From positions 1,426,001-1,490,000 of the forward strand of contig OZ257246.1 of NCBI GenBank assembly GCA_965279595.1: a stretch of 64,000 nt of DNA, given 5' to 3'. The DNA is from CAIKLP01 sp965279595 (lineage in GTDB: Bacteria > Bacteroidota > Bacteroidia > Sphingobacteriales > Sphingobacteriaceae). The stretch's first letter is position 1. Every line of letters starts with the position of its first letter. Shown here in pieces: positions 26,113-37,000 of the stretch. A program made the translations under genes and the position numbers. Below the pieces are notes generated by a model that saw only the letters and a program-made list of their open reading frames with translations, searched no databases and had not been told where the DNA came from.

Positions 26113-27456
26113 ATGAATTTTAAACAGAAGCCTTTATTATCCCTTGCGCAAATATTCTATATGAGTTTTGGCTTTATGGGTATTCAATTTGGATTTGCAT
26201 TGCAAAATGGAAATGCCAGCGGAATTTTACAAAACTATGGTGCCCATGTTGAGCAGTTATCGTGGTTTTGGTTGGTAGCTCCTTTAACTGGTATGATTAT
26301 ACAACCTATTATTGGTTATTACAGTGATAAAACATGGACTCGATTAGGTAGAAGAAAACCATACATTTTGATTGGCACTTTGCTTTGTTGTACGGCATTA
26401 ATTTTTCTTCCGAATTCAGCAACTTTTTTTCAAGCGAAATCAGCATTGTTAATTGGTGCTGGAATGTTGATGGTGATGGATGCAAGTATTAACATTGCAA
26501 TGGAACCATTTAGAGCATTGGTCGCAGATAATTTACCAGATTCTCAAAACACTTTGGGATTTTCAATACAAACATTTTTAATTGGAATTGGTGCAGTTGC
26601 AGGATCTTGGCTTCCTTACATCATGCATAATTATTGGGGTGTATCTTCATCAGCTCCTGTAGGTATGGTTGCTAATAATGTCACATATTCTTTTTATGTA
26701 GGAGCAGGAATTTTTTTATTGTGCATTTTAGTGACAGTACTTTTTTCAAAAGAGTATGCACCAAAAGAGTATGCAGAATATCATGGAGTAAGTAATGAAA
26801 AGGAAACTAAATTCTCTCATATTTTTGATGATTTTAGAAAAATGCCAAGTACCATGAAACAATTGGGTTTGGTGCAATTTTTTAGTTGGTTTGCATTATT
26901 TACTATGTGGGTTTTTACAACACCTGCAATTGCACACCATGTATTTAAATTACCTATTGAAGATACAAGTAGTGATACTTTTAGAGAAGCTCAAAATTGG
27001 ACAGGAATTATATTCGGAGTGTATAATGGAGTGTCGGCAATATATGCATTGATGTTACCTAGAATTGCAAAGTATTTTGGGAAGAAAAAAACACATGCAA
27101 TTTCTCTGTTAGCTGGAGGTGTGGGTTTGATTAGTATGTATTTTGCAGACAATAAATATGAATTACTTTTAGCAATGGTTGGAGTTGGATTTGCATGGGC
27201 TTCTATATTAGCAATGCCTTATGCAATTTTAGCTGGAAAAATTCCATCAGGTAAAATGGGTGTATATATGGGTATATTTAATTTCTTTATTACTATTCCT
27301 CAAATAGTGAATGGAATTATTGGTGGTCCAATAGTTAAAAATGTTTATGATAACAATGCAATTTATGCAATAGTACTTGCAGGTATTTTCATGCTTTGTG
27401 CAAGTGTTTCTGTTTTGTATGTGAATGATACTTCAAAGTATAATCCAGTCAATTAA
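26113..27456 (+). CDS. MFS sugar transporter (maltose/maltodextrin carrier candidate)
   Basis: A 447-residue inner-membrane protein with 12 hydrophobic helices and the SLC45/sucrose-carrier-like signature PIIGYYSDKTWTRLGRRKPYI between helices 2 and 3, plus DNLPDSQNTLGFSIQTFLIG. Such carriers co-transport disaccharides with protons. Terminal position in the kinase / pgmB / phosphorylase / two-amylase operon supports uptake of maltose or short maltodextrin from periplasm to cytosol. Its TAA stop shares the bases TTAA (27453-27456) with the stop of the convergent amylase gene. Confidence 0.86.
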   Translation: MNFKQKPLLSLAQIFYMSFGFMGIQFGFALQNGNASGILQNYGAHVEQLSWFWLVAPLTGMIIQPIIGYYSDKTWTRLGRRKPYILIGTLLCCTALIFLPNSATFFQAKSALLIGAGMLMVMDASINIAMEPFRALVADNLPDSQNTLGFSIQTFLIGIGAVAGSWLPYIMHNYWGVSSSAPVGMVANNVTYSFYVGAGIFLLCILVTVLFSKEYAPKEYAEYHGVSNEKETKFSHIFDDFRKMPSTMKQLGLVQFFSWFALFTMWVFTTPAIAHHVFKLPIEDTSSDTFREAQNWTGIIFGVYNGVSAIYALMLPRIAKYFGKKKTHAISLLAGGVGLISMYFADNKYELLLAMVGVGFAWASILAMPYAILAGKIPSGKMGVYMGIFNFFITIPQIVNGIIGGPIVKNVYDNNAIYAIVLAGIFMLCASVSVLYVNDTSKYNPVN

Positions 27457-29270
27457 TACAAATCTAAGATAAGGAGTTGGTTAGCATTCATTTCTAATTC
27501 CTTATCTAGTTTAATATCTTTCTTATTGATAATATCTTTTGCATTTAATTTTGAATTTATTCTTTCAGAAAAGCGATCCAATTTAATTTTTTTGCTTTTT
27601 GCATTACTGTTATATATTACCATCACTGATTTCAAATCTGTATATCTGAAATAAACATAAATCCCATCATTCGGAACGAACTGCATTAGTTTTCCATTTG
27701 CAATGGCATCGTTTGTTTTTCTCCATTGTGCAAGGTTTTGAATATAATTCCAAAGGTCGTTTTCTGCAGTAGATCTTCCAGTTGCTAAAAATTTATTGGT
27801 AGAATCTGTTTTCCATCCACCTGCAAAATCTTCTCTAATAACACCATGAGGTCCTTTACCTTTCATTAAAGTTTCAGTACCGTAAAATAAACAAGGAATT
27901 CCTCTCATGGTAAATAAAACTGATAAAGCAACTTTCAATTTATTGACATCACCATTAACCTGTGCAAGAAATCTATCTAAGTCGTGATTGTCAATAAAAA
28001 TGGCATGGTGGTAAGGGTCATTGTATAAATAATCCTGACTTAAAGAATAGTATAATTTTGAAACACCTTCTGTCCAACCAAATGGTTGTTGAACAAATTC
28101 ATCCATTGCAAAACAAAATTGAAAATCTAAAACGTTTTGTAAGGCATTCATTTTACTTTCATGTAATGGTGTGAAGTAAGATTGAACAGGTACTGCATGT
28201 TCCCATACTTCAGAAAATATGCTTATGTCAGGATATTCTTTTCTTATTTCTTTGTAACAATGTTTCATGAATGATTCATCTGGATAAGAATAAGTATCTA
28301 TTCGAATTGCATCTAACTTTGCTTCATTCAACCACCATAAAGTTTGTTGAATCATAAATTTCGAAATTAATGGATCGGTCATATTTAAGTCTGGCATGTG
28401 CCTGTCAAACCATCCCTCATTGAATATTTGTTTGTCTTTGACTGAACCATAAGGGTCCATTAAAGTATTGGCTCTGTAATTAGTTTTTGTTAAGCTATCA
28501 AATAAATGAATGAAGGAAGGAAATGGAAGGTCTTCATACATCCAATTTTTGTCTCCAATATGATTATACACTAAGTCAATTAAAACTTTCATTCCATTTT
28601 CATGACAAGCATTTACTAAATTTTTGTAATCTTCATTGTTGCCATATCGTGGATCTGTTTTATAATGATTAGTAATTGCATAGCCATGATAAGATTGTGA
28701 GAGCTCATTGTTTTCTTGAAATGGAGTGAGCCAAAGTGTAGTGGCACCTAGTTCTTTCAGGTATGGAATATGTTCTTGGATTCCTTTTAAATCTCCACCA
28801 TGTCTATCAAAAGGTTCTTTCCTATTTGAAGAAATTTCGTTCATTCCATTAATCACATCATTGCTGGTATTTGCATTTGCAAATCGGTCAGGCATTAATA
28901 AATACATTAAATCATTTTGTTCTAATGAAGGCACTTTGCGTGTAGGTTTTTCAAGAAGCGAATAATTTAATTTGATTTCCTTTTGTTTGTTTTTGAAGAG
29001 GATTGTTTTGTTTCCAGCTTTGGCATTCTTACCAATTTTTAAATTGATTAATAAATAATCAGGATGTTTTCCTGGAATACTATTTATTAATGTTAATTCA
29101 TTGGAATTGATGCTTGCTTTAAATTGATTGATGTTTTTAGCATGTATGATAATTTGAAGATTACTATCAACCATATTATTGTACCAATTAGGTGGATACA
29201 CATCAATGATTTGAGCCTTTAAGCTAATACTTAGTAAAATCAAGTAAAGGAATAGTATTGTCTTTTTCAT
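27453..29270 (-). CDS. GH13 neopullulanase/cyclomaltodextrinase-like enzyme (SusA-like)
   Basis: A 605-residue exported GH13 enzyme with a signal peptide (1-20), an N-terminal cyclomaltodextrinase-type beta-domain (about 21-105), the catalytic barrel from about 120, and a C-terminal beta-domain. Conserved regions: DLVYNH (232-237), DAIRIDTY with nucleophile Asp325, FSEVWEH with Glu354, and FIDNHD with His429-Asp430. These resemble periplasmic SusA-type neopullulanases. It is transcribed alone, converging on the MFS gene and separated from the upstream binding-protein gene by a strong terminator. No operator-like palindrome was found directly before it. Confidence 0.87.
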   Translation of the reverse strand: MKKTILFLYLILLSISLKAQIIDVYPPNWYNNMVDSNLQIIIHAKNINQFKASINSNELTLINSIPGKHPDYLLINLKIGKNAKAGNKTILFKNKQKEIKLNYSLLEKPTRKVPSLEQNDLMYLLMPDRFANANTSNDVINGMNEISSNRKEPFDRHGGDLKGIQEHIPYLKELGATTLWLTPFQENNELSQSYHGYAITNHYKTDPRYGNNEDYKNLVNACHENGMKVLIDLVYNHIGDKNWMYEDLPFPSFIHLFDSLTKTNYRANTLMDPYGSVKDKQIFNEGWFDRHMPDLNMTDPLISKFMIQQTLWWLNEAKLDAIRIDTYSYPDESFMKHCYKEIRKEYPDISIFSEVWEHAVPVQSYFTPLHESKMNALQNVLDFQFCFAMDEFVQQPFGWTEGVSKLYYSLSQDYLYNDPYHHAIFIDNHDLDRFLAQVNGDVNKLKVALSVLFTMRGIPCLFYGTETLMKGKGPHGVIREDFAGGWKTDSTNKFLATGRSTAENDLWNYIQNLAQWRKTNDAIANGKLMQFVPNDGIYVYFRYTDLKSVMVIYNSNAKSKKIKLDRFSERINSKLNAKDIINKKDIKLDKELEMNANQLLILDLY

Positions 29271-29306
29271 AATGCTTAAATAAAATAATTGATACTCTCT
29301 ATAAAT

Positions 29307-29337
29307 AAAAAAACCTCATCAGAAGATGAGGTTTTTT
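29307..29337. terminator. Intrinsic terminator after the starch-binding protein gene
   Basis: A perfect 10-bp core stem (AAACCTCATC 29311-29320, loop AGAA, GATGAGGTTT 29325-29334) extended by A/T pairs and flanked by A- and T-runs on both sides. It ends the minus-strand transcript of the gene at 29358-31070 before the SusA-like gene. Confidence 0.8.
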
Positions 29338-29357
29338 AAAATTACAAACACAAATTA

Positions 29358-31070
29358 TTAACGAACTACTAATTTTACAGTGGCAGTTTCATTCAGCTCA
29401 TTGCTGATTTGAACAAAATATAAGCCAGTTGTATATTTATTTGAATTGATGATTATTTGTTTTTCAGTAATATTTGAATATTGATCGATGATACGACCAG
29501 TAACATCTGTTACTACTAAATTGTGCTTTGACAATTGATCATTGAAAACAATTGTTGCATTCGATTCAGTTGGGTTTGGATACAATTTAATTTTTTCAGC
29601 TTTTAATTGCGCATCAACACCAACTAGTGCATTACATGTATTGAATACAAATCCAACTTCTTTTGTATTTGCATCTATACGAGTATAAGTACGGTTGAAT
29701 CCTCCTACACCACTTGGTACAACACAAGCACGTTGAGCAGTATCAGGGAAAGTTTCTGCATTTGCATCACTACTAACAGGACCATTATAGAATTTGAAAA
29801 AGAATGTACCAGGGCACATCATAAAAGTAGATTCGTAAATACCAATCTGCCCGACAACAGGTGTCATTTTAATTGCACCACCTTGCCAATTTGGTTCAGT
29901 GAAATTACCAGTTACAAAAATATCACCATTTGGATCAGGAATTTCATTACTTAAATCCACAACGAAATGAACATTAGCAGGAGCAGGAACTGGAACACAT
30001 GCTAATTCAGAGTCGAAACAAACAATTCCTAAAACGGTATCTTTTGTTAATTGGAATTTACGATTTGCTAATCCTTCCCAGCTTACATTACCTCCAAATA
30101 TTTTACGAAATTTATATTCGATTTCTCCAGAATCTAAAGCAACAGTAACGGAATAAGTTTTACTTCCTACAGAAATTGGATTTAACTTAGTTCCACCAGC
30201 CCAGCCATTAATCACACCTCCTGCAATATCAACTGAATCAAAAGAACAAACAGTTGACATGTCGATACGGAATGTAGCATTGAATTTTGGAATTGGAGCG
30301 CCTGGACATGCATCACATGAACCGAAACAAACTTTAGAAAGTAAAGAGTCAGTTGTCACTGTAACTACGCTTCTATTACCGCCAGTAGCACATGCAGAAG
30401 GTACACTTTCCGCACCACCCCAAGCATTACCATTCACATATTTAAATTCTGTTCCTGTGCCTGCGGTTACATAACCTAAGTATTCATATAGCATGCCAGA
30501 CATCAAACCATCACCTTTATAATTTGCCATTTGTGTTTTAGCTGGATCCCAACCTTGGAAAGCACCTGCAACATGAACTCCATCAGAACTAATGTTCACT
30601 ACATTTTTCATATCCACAGCAAATCGAATTAACTTCATCCCTGCTGGAGCATTTCCACCAAACATAATAGCATCTAATTGTAATGTATCAGTTGCTAATG
30701 AAGCAGGGATATAAACCCAACGATTACCATTACTAGTACTTACTTTAGATTGATTCGGAACATTTTCAGCTTGTGGCCAATCATTTCCATTGATAAATTT
30801 GAATTCATATGGTAAGCCTGGAGTTAAATCCATTACAATAGAATAAATTCCATTATTTGGACCTGCTAAACCATATACAGTTGGATCCCAATTCACCAAT
30901 CCAGCATTTTCAAAATTGCCATCATAGTTAATGTCTTTGAAATTCCCTACCATATGTACGCCATTTACGCCAACGGTTTGTCCGGTCATATCTACACGGA
31001 AAGCAACCTTACGCGCTTGGGTGCTAATTGCAATGCTAAAAAGCACCAATAGAAGTAAAAATTTTTTCAT
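29358..31070 (-). CDS. T9SS-secreted protein with four tandem starch-binding-like domains
   Basis: A 570-residue exported protein: signal peptide (1-19), four beta-sandwich repeats at roughly 20-140, 147-255, 268-355 and 367-480, and a T9SS type A sorting domain at about 500-570 (LYPNPTESNATIVF). Repeat starts are marked by VAFRVDMTG, IRFAVDMKN, ATFRIDMST and VHFVVDLSN, and later by Gly-Asn-Phe/Trp and EFKFINGNDW-type strands reminiscent of CBM20/CBM48 starch-binding folds. No catalytic motif is present. It is divergent from a secreted amylase, sharing a promoter region with two operator-like palindromes. A cell-surface starch-capture role analogous to SusE/SusF is inferred; domain family not confirmed. 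Confidence 0.7.
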   Translation of the reverse strand: MKKFLLLLVLFSIAISTQARKVAFRVDMTGQTVGVNGVHMVGNFKDINYDGNFENAGLVNWDPTVYGLAGPNNGIYSIVMDLTPGLPYEFKFINGNDWPQAENVPNQSKVSTSNGNRWVYIPASLATDTLQLDAIMFGGNAPAGMKLIRFAVDMKNVVNISSDGVHVAGAFQGWDPAKTQMANYKGDGLMSGMLYEYLGYVTAGTGTEFKYVNGNAWGGAESVPSACATGGNRSVVTVTTDSLLSKVCFGSCDACPGAPIPKFNATFRIDMSTVCSFDSVDIAGGVINGWAGGTKLNPISVGSKTYSVTVALDSGEIEYKFRKIFGGNVSWEGLANRKFQLTKDTVLGIVCFDSELACVPVPAPANVHFVVDLSNEIPDPNGDIFVTGNFTEPNWQGGAIKMTPVVGQIGIYESTFMMCPGTFFFKFYNGPVSSDANAETFPDTAQRACVVPSGVGGFNRTYTRIDANTKEVGFVFNTCNALVGVDAQLKAEKIKLYPNPTESNATIVFNDQLSKHNLVVTDVTGRIIDQYSNITEKQIIINSNKYTTGLYFVQISNELNETATVKLVVR

Positions 31071-31127
31071 TTGAGTAATCGTTTAGTATTTATTAATAGT
31101 TGAAATTAGTTAATTCTTTTTAAGAAA

Positions 31128-31135
31128 CAAAAATA
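31128..31135 (-). promoter_or_regulatory. -7 box of the starch-binding protein gene
   Basis: TATTTTTG on the minus strand matches TAnnTTTG. The palindrome at 31135-31155 occupies the spacer immediately upstream, where a bound regulator would collide with RNA polymerase. No clear -33 TTG was seen. Confidence 0.4.
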
Positions 31136-31155
31136 TAGTGTAAAAAATACACTAT
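31135..31155. promoter_or_regulatory. 21-bp palindromic operator, site A of the amylase divergent promoter region
   Basis: ATAGTGTA (31135-31142), 5-bp A spacer, TACACTAT (31148-31155): perfect 8-bp arms. Same 21-bp geometry and TGTA-N5-TACA core as the palindrome beside the Nudix regulator at 18456-18480. Confidence 0.6.
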
Positions 31156-31170
31156 CTATAATTATTCTAA

Positions 31171-31191
31171 AAAGTGTAATATTGACACTTT
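31171..31191. promoter_or_regulatory. 21-bp palindromic operator, site B of the amylase divergent promoter region
   Basis: AAAGTGTA (31171-31178), 5-bp spacer, GACACTTT (31184-31191): seven of eight arm positions pair. Its centre is 36 bp from site A, and the pattern again fits WWAKTGTA-N5-KACAMTWW. Confidence 0.5.
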
Positions 31192-31245
31192 CTTATTTTT
31201 TTCAAAAGAAATTATTAGATTGCATTTCAATTACTCTTAATATTT

Positions 31246-34041
31246 ATGATTAAAAGGCTTTACTTTTTAATATTATTTTGTTTTTTGATGTCTGTGCAAA
31301 ATATGGCACAAGTAGTTACTATTAATCCAACATTTGCTACTCAAAATGATCAAGTAACAATATTTTTTGATGCATCGAAAGGCAATAAAGAATTAATAGG
31401 TCAAAATGTTGTATATGCACATACAGGAGTAATTACCAATCTAAGTGCTACCCCTACATCATGGAAATATGTTCAAGGAAATTGGGGTACCGATGATGCC
31501 AAAGTGAAAATGACAAAAATAGGTACAAATCTTTTTTCATTAACCTATACTATTAAAACATTTTACGCAGTACCTATTAATGAAAATGTTCTTAAGTTGG
31601 CATTTGTATTCCGAAATCAAGCTGGAACATTAGTAGGAAGAGAATCGGATGGTGCGGATATTTTTGTTACAATTGGAGATGGTAGTTTTCAAGCGAAGTT
31701 TGATATTGAAAAATCACAATTATTGTCGATAGGGGATACCATAAAAATAAAAGCGGTTACTTCTAAAAAAGCAAATCTAAAATTGTATAAAAATGGAGTA
31801 GTTGTTGGTTCGAGTGCAAATGATTCCATTCTAACTTTAACTCAACCTGCATTAGCTTCAGGTTATGGAAAGTATAAATATATTTTTGAAGCAACTTATA
31901 ACGGCAACACTTTAAGAGATACCATGTATGTGATTGTAAGAGGAAGTCCTGCAATTGCTTCAACCCCAATTGGAATAAAGGATGGAATAAATTATATTTC
32001 AGATACGTCTGTTATCTTACAAATTTATGCACCATTAAAAAATTTCATTTATGTATGGGGAGATCATTCTGGTTGGGAATTGGATCCTAAATACTATATG
32101 AATATGACTCCAAATGGTCAAAGGTTTTGGGTTCAAATTAATGGATTGGTACCTGGCAAAGAATATCGTTTTCAATATGTAATTGATCAACAATTGTTGA
32201 AGGTTGCAGACATTTATGCTGATAAGTTATTAGATGGAAATAATGATAATTATATTCCAACAATTACTTATCAGGATTTAATTAGTTACCCAAAAAATAA
32301 AACATCAGAGTATGTTTCGGTTTTTCAAACTGCTCAAACTAATTTTAATTGGCAGTTTAGTAATTCATTTAGTAAACCTGCAGTTGAAAAATTATTAATT
32401 TATGAATTGCACTTACGTGATTTTTTAAGCCGACACGATTTTCAAACCTTAATTGACACTTTGAATTACATTCAGGGTTTAGGAATGAACGCTATAGAAT
32501 TAATGCCTATTAATGAATTTGAAGGCAATGAAAGCTGGGGTTATAATCCAGCTTTTTATTTTGCTGTTGATAAATATTATGGTACAAAAAACGCATTTAA
32601 ATCATTAGTTGATGAATGTCATAAAAGAGGGATTGCAGTAATCATGGATATGGTTCTCAATCACTCTTTCGGTCAAAGTCCAATGGTTAGAATGTATTTT
32701 GATGGCAGTACAGGAAAGCCATCCACAGATAATCCTTGGTTCAATGTTTCCGACAAACATCCATATGGGGTAGGATATGATTTTAACCACGAAAGTTTAG
32801 CAACTCAAAAATTTGTAGATTCTGTTTTAAGATATTGGTTAGAAGAATATAAAATTGATGGTTATCGTTTTGATTTATCAAAAGGATTCACTCAAAAAGA
32901 TACTTATGGAAATGTTGGAGCATGGGGTGCATATGATGCAGGCAGAATAGCTATTTGGAAGCGAATTATAGATAAAGTTAGAACTTATAATTCATCTAAC
33001 CCATACATGATTTTAGAACATTTTGCTGATAATTCAGAGGAAAAAGTTTTAGCAGAGTATGGATTTTTGGTATGGGGAAATTTAAATAATAGTTTTAATG
33101 AAGCAACAATGGGTTATGTTTCAACAAGTGATTTAAGTTGGGGTAATTATAAAACAAGAAATTGGAGTGTTCCTAATTTGGTTACTTATGCTGAGAGTCA
33201 TGATGAAGAGCGTTTGATGTTTAAAAATATTACGTATGGAAATTCAAATGGAAATTATTCTACAAAGAATTTAACAACTGCTTTGAAGAGAAATGAAATG
33301 GCCATGTGTTTTTTAATCCCATTGCAAGGTCCAAAAATGATATGGCAATTTGGAGAATTAGGATATGATGTATCAATTGATTTTAATGGAAGAGTAGGAA
33401 ACAAACCAATTAAATGGGAATATTTTATTAATTCTTCTAGAAAAAGATTGCATGATGTAATAGCAACTTTAACTTATTTAAAACAAACTCAACCATCATA
33501 TAGTTCATCAAGTTATAATTATAATGTAAGTACTGCAGTTAAATTGTATAAGGTTACTGATAGCACTCTGAATACTATTTGTGTTGGAAATTTCAATGTG
33601 AAAATGGACTCTATTGTTCCAATATTTCACCATGTTGGTGTTTGGTATAATTTATTTAAGAATGATTCAATTTTGGTTACAGACATTAATCAAAAAATAG
33701 TTTTGAATGCAGGCGAGTATCAATTTTTGACTGATAAAAAATTGACACTGCCATTTGTAATTACTTCTATTAATGAAATAAATTCTACTGAATATAATTT
33801 TGAGGTTTACCCAAATCCAAGTAATGAGGATATCAATATTGAATGGGATAATCAATCTAATGAAAAAGTAGAAATTGTTTTAGTTGATTTATTAGGCAGA
33901 AAAGTTTTCGAGAAATCAATTCAAGTAAATAATGGATTTATTAATTTAAATCGAGCAGAATTAAATATTAAACCTGGGACGTATATTTTAAAATTCCAAC
34001 AAGGTAAATTGATAAGACAAACAAAAGTGATCACCCTATAA
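31246..34041 (+). CDS. T9SS-secreted multidomain GH13 alpha-amylase/pullulanase-like enzyme
   Basis: A 931-residue exported enzyme: signal peptide (1-21), an N-terminal starch-binding-like domain (about 22-140), a second beta-domain (about 145-230), a CBM48-like module (about 245-330, FIYVWGDHSGWELD), a GH13 barrel (about 375-760), a beta C-domain and a T9SS sorting domain (YPNPSNEDINIEW to the end). GH13 regions are intact: DMVLNH, GYRFDLSKGF with Asp543, ILEHFAD with Glu591, and ESHDEE with His652-Asp653. It should hydrolyse starch at or outside the cell surface. It is the first gene of the susC/susD operon, 9 bp before susC, and downstream of two operator-like palindromes. Confidence 0.85.
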   Translation: MIKRLYFLILFCFLMSVQNMAQVVTINPTFATQNDQVTIFFDASKGNKELIGQNVVYAHTGVITNLSATPTSWKYVQGNWGTDDAKVKMTKIGTNLFSLTYTIKTFYAVPINENVLKLAFVFRNQAGTLVGRESDGADIFVTIGDGSFQAKFDIEKSQLLSIGDTIKIKAVTSKKANLKLYKNGVVVGSSANDSILTLTQPALASGYGKYKYIFEATYNGNTLRDTMYVIVRGSPAIASTPIGIKDGINYISDTSVILQIYAPLKNFIYVWGDHSGWELDPKYYMNMTPNGQRFWVQINGLVPGKEYRFQYVIDQQLLKVADIYADKLLDGNNDNYIPTITYQDLISYPKNKTSEYVSVFQTAQTNFNWQFSNSFSKPAVEKLLIYELHLRDFLSRHDFQTLIDTLNYIQGLGMNAIELMPINEFEGNESWGYNPAFYFAVDKYYGTKNAFKSLVDECHKRGIAVIMDMVLNHSFGQSPMVRMYFDGSTGKPSTDNPWFNVSDKHPYGVGYDFNHESLATQKFVDSVLRYWLEEYKIDGYRFDLSKGFTQKDTYGNVGAWGAYDAGRIAIWKRIIDKVRTYNSSNPYMILEHFADNSEEKVLAEYGFLVWGNLNNSFNEATMGYVSTSDLSWGNYKTRNWSVPNLVTYAESHDEERLMFKNITYGNSNGNYSTKNLTTALKRNEMAMCFLIPLQGPKMIWQFGELGYDVSIDFNGRVGNKPIKWEYFINSSRKRLHDVIATLTYLKQTQPSYSSSSYNYNVSTAVKLYKVTDSTLNTICVGNFNVKMDSIVPIFHHVGVWYNLFKNDSILVTDINQKIVLNAGEYQFLTDKKLTLPFVITSINEINSTEYNFEVYPNPSNEDINIEWDNQSNEKVEIVLVDLLGRKVFEKSIQVNNGFINLNRAELNIKPGTYILKFQQGKLIRQTKVITL

Positions 34042-34050
34042 TTATAGATT

Positions 34051-37000
34051 ATGAAGAAAAATTTACTATTCATTGTTTTATTGCTCTTTGGCAGTACACT
34101 CTTTGCACAAAGTATCAAACTACATATTGTTGATGCAAATAAAGAACCTATTGTTGGTGCAACTGTAATTTTAGAAGGGACAAAGTTTGCATCACTCACG
34201 GATATAATGGGAAATGTTACTTTTAATAATTTAAGTCCAATAAAATATAAAGTTAAGATAGCTTTACTCGGATTTAAACCAATGTATCAAATCCTTGAGC
34301 CCAATACAACTGGTACGGTTTTAAATTTCACTTTGAAAGAAGATAGTAAGGAATTAACAGATGTGGTTGTAGTTGGTTATGGTACAAAAACAAAAAGAGA
34401 AGTAACAGGATCAATTGCAAGAATTTCCGCAAAAGAATTAAATGATTTACCTGTGCAAAGTTTTGAATCTGCATTACAAGCAAAATTGCCAGGCGTACAA
34501 GTTACAACAGGTAGTGGGTTAGCAGGCTCTTCAGCAAAAGTAGTTATTAGAGGAATTTCTTCTATTAGTGCCGGTGGTGATCCATTGTATGTAGTTGATG
34601 GTATTCCAATTACTCAGGATTTTTTCATCAATAGTAATGCAGGTGCAATGAATAATAATCCATTAGCTGTTATCAATCCTGACGATATAGAATCAATTGA
34701 AGTTTTGAAAGATGCTGCAGCTGCAATTTATGGTTCAAGAGGATCTAACGGAGTAATTTTAATTACCACCAAAACTGCAAAAAAGGGTGTTAATTTTTCT
34801 TACACAGGAAGTGTAGGTGTTTCCAATCCAACTGCCTTACCTAATATGTTAAATACAGACCAGTATTTACAGTTGTATCAAGAAGCTTGGGAAAATGATG
34901 GAAAAACAGGATTGGCAACATTGCCAAATAATATTTCATGGGATGATGCACGCAAAACAAATACAGATTGGGTTGACTTAACAACGCAGACAGGGATTAA
35001 GCATTCACATAATGTTACTTTATCAAAAGGAACTAACAAATATTCTATTTTAGGAAGTCTGAGTTATTCAAACAATGAAAGTTACTTAGTTGGTAATAGT
35101 TATAATCGTACCTCTTTTAGAATAAATGGAGATTATGCAATTACTAAAAATATCAAAGCAACTGTTAATAGCTCATTGTCAAGAGGAGTTAATCATAGAA
35201 TAAATGCAGCGTGGTCTGGCGGGCTTGGTTCTGCTATGTCTACAGCACTTCCTATTTTCCCAGTATATAATCCAGACGGAACTTTTTATCAAGGAGGAGA
35301 TAACCCTGTTCGAGTGCAAGAGTTAAAAGAATGGCAGGCAGTAGAAAATAGAGCTATCAATGGAATAGGATTGGAAGTTAAACTTACTGATCAATTAATT
35401 GCGACTGGAAATGTGAATATGGATTACATGGATTTAAAAGATGACCAACACAATCCAAAGGAATTGTTGAATTCAATACATGTAGGAGATGCATCTAGAT
35501 TTTGGGTAACCGTAAAGAATTATAATTATTTTGCTCATTTGAAATACAAAGTGAAATTACCAACCATTCATAAATTAACAATAATGGGTGGGTATGAATT
35601 CCAAAAAAGCAAAACTCATTCTTCTAATTATTATGCAACAAGTATGCAAGGAGGATTTCAAGAGGAAAATGCTAAAGTAGTAGACTCTTTATATTCTTAT
35701 ACGCTAACAAAAAATCCACCTAAAGAATCTAAGTTTAATAGTGTATTTAGTCGTTTTAGCTATGGATTTAATAATAAGATTTTTTTAGAAACAACACTTA
35801 GAATGGACGGATCTTCTAAGTTTGGTAAAAATTACGGGTTTGGATTTTTTCCTTCTTATTCAGCATCTTGGTTGATTACTGAAGAAAGATTTTTATCGAA
35901 ATTCTCAGCATTGAGTTTGTTGAAATTAAGAGCGAGTTATGGTAAGAGTGGAAATGCAAATATTGATGAAAATTCAAGATTTTTTATTTTTGCAAATAAT
36001 GCAACTGGTTATAATGGAAACCCAATCACTTATCCAACAAATTATGGTAATGATGATTTGAGATGGGAAACTTCTTGGACTTCAAACATAGGAGTTGATG
36101 TAGGATTTTTGAACGACAGAATTATTTTTACAGCCGAATATTATGTAAGAAATACTTCAGATTGTTTAATGCAATTGGCACTCCCGCCTTCAACAGGAAT
36201 TGAAAGTTATTATGCCAATGTTGGGAAAATTCAAAATAAAGGGTATGAATTTTCTATCACTTCAAGAAATATTGATAGAACTTTTAAATGGACTACTTTA
36301 TTCAATATCGCAACAAATAGAAATGAAGTAGTAAGCACAGGTTTGTATACTTCTGATGCAGTTGGTGGGGGAACAAATGATACTAGAGTAGTTGTAGGTT
36401 CTCCAATTGGAACAAATTATTTAGTTAGATTTTCACATGTCGATGCAGCCACAGGAAGACCTGTTTATTTAGATAAAGATGGAAACGAAACATTTACCTG
36501 GGATCCAAAAGATAGAGTTGTTGCTGGTAATGTTTTGCCGGATGCAACTGGCGGATTGAATAATAATTTTTCTTATAAGAATTGGGATTTAAGTGTACTC
36601 TTTAATTTTGTATTAGGAGGAGATATTTATGAATCATCAGCAAAGCGTCAATTAGGGGTAGTAACCAATTGGAATATGAGGGAAGATATTTTTGATCGTT
36701 GGCAGAAACCTGGTGATATAGCTGCATTTCCAAAATTAACATTAGAAACCAGCACTTATGGTTCAACTACACCTTGGATTAATACCACTATGTTTTTGCA
36801 TGATGGAACTTTCGCCAGATTGAGAAATGTAACTATTGGATATCGCGTACCGAAGCAAAAGTTAGTGAAATATAAAATTGCCTCAATGAAGATTGCATTA
36901 ATTGGAACAAACTTATTAACGTTTACTAAATACCCTGGTTTAGATCCAGAGATTGCAAGAGACTTTGATAATGTTACGGATAGAAATATGAGTCCTAATA

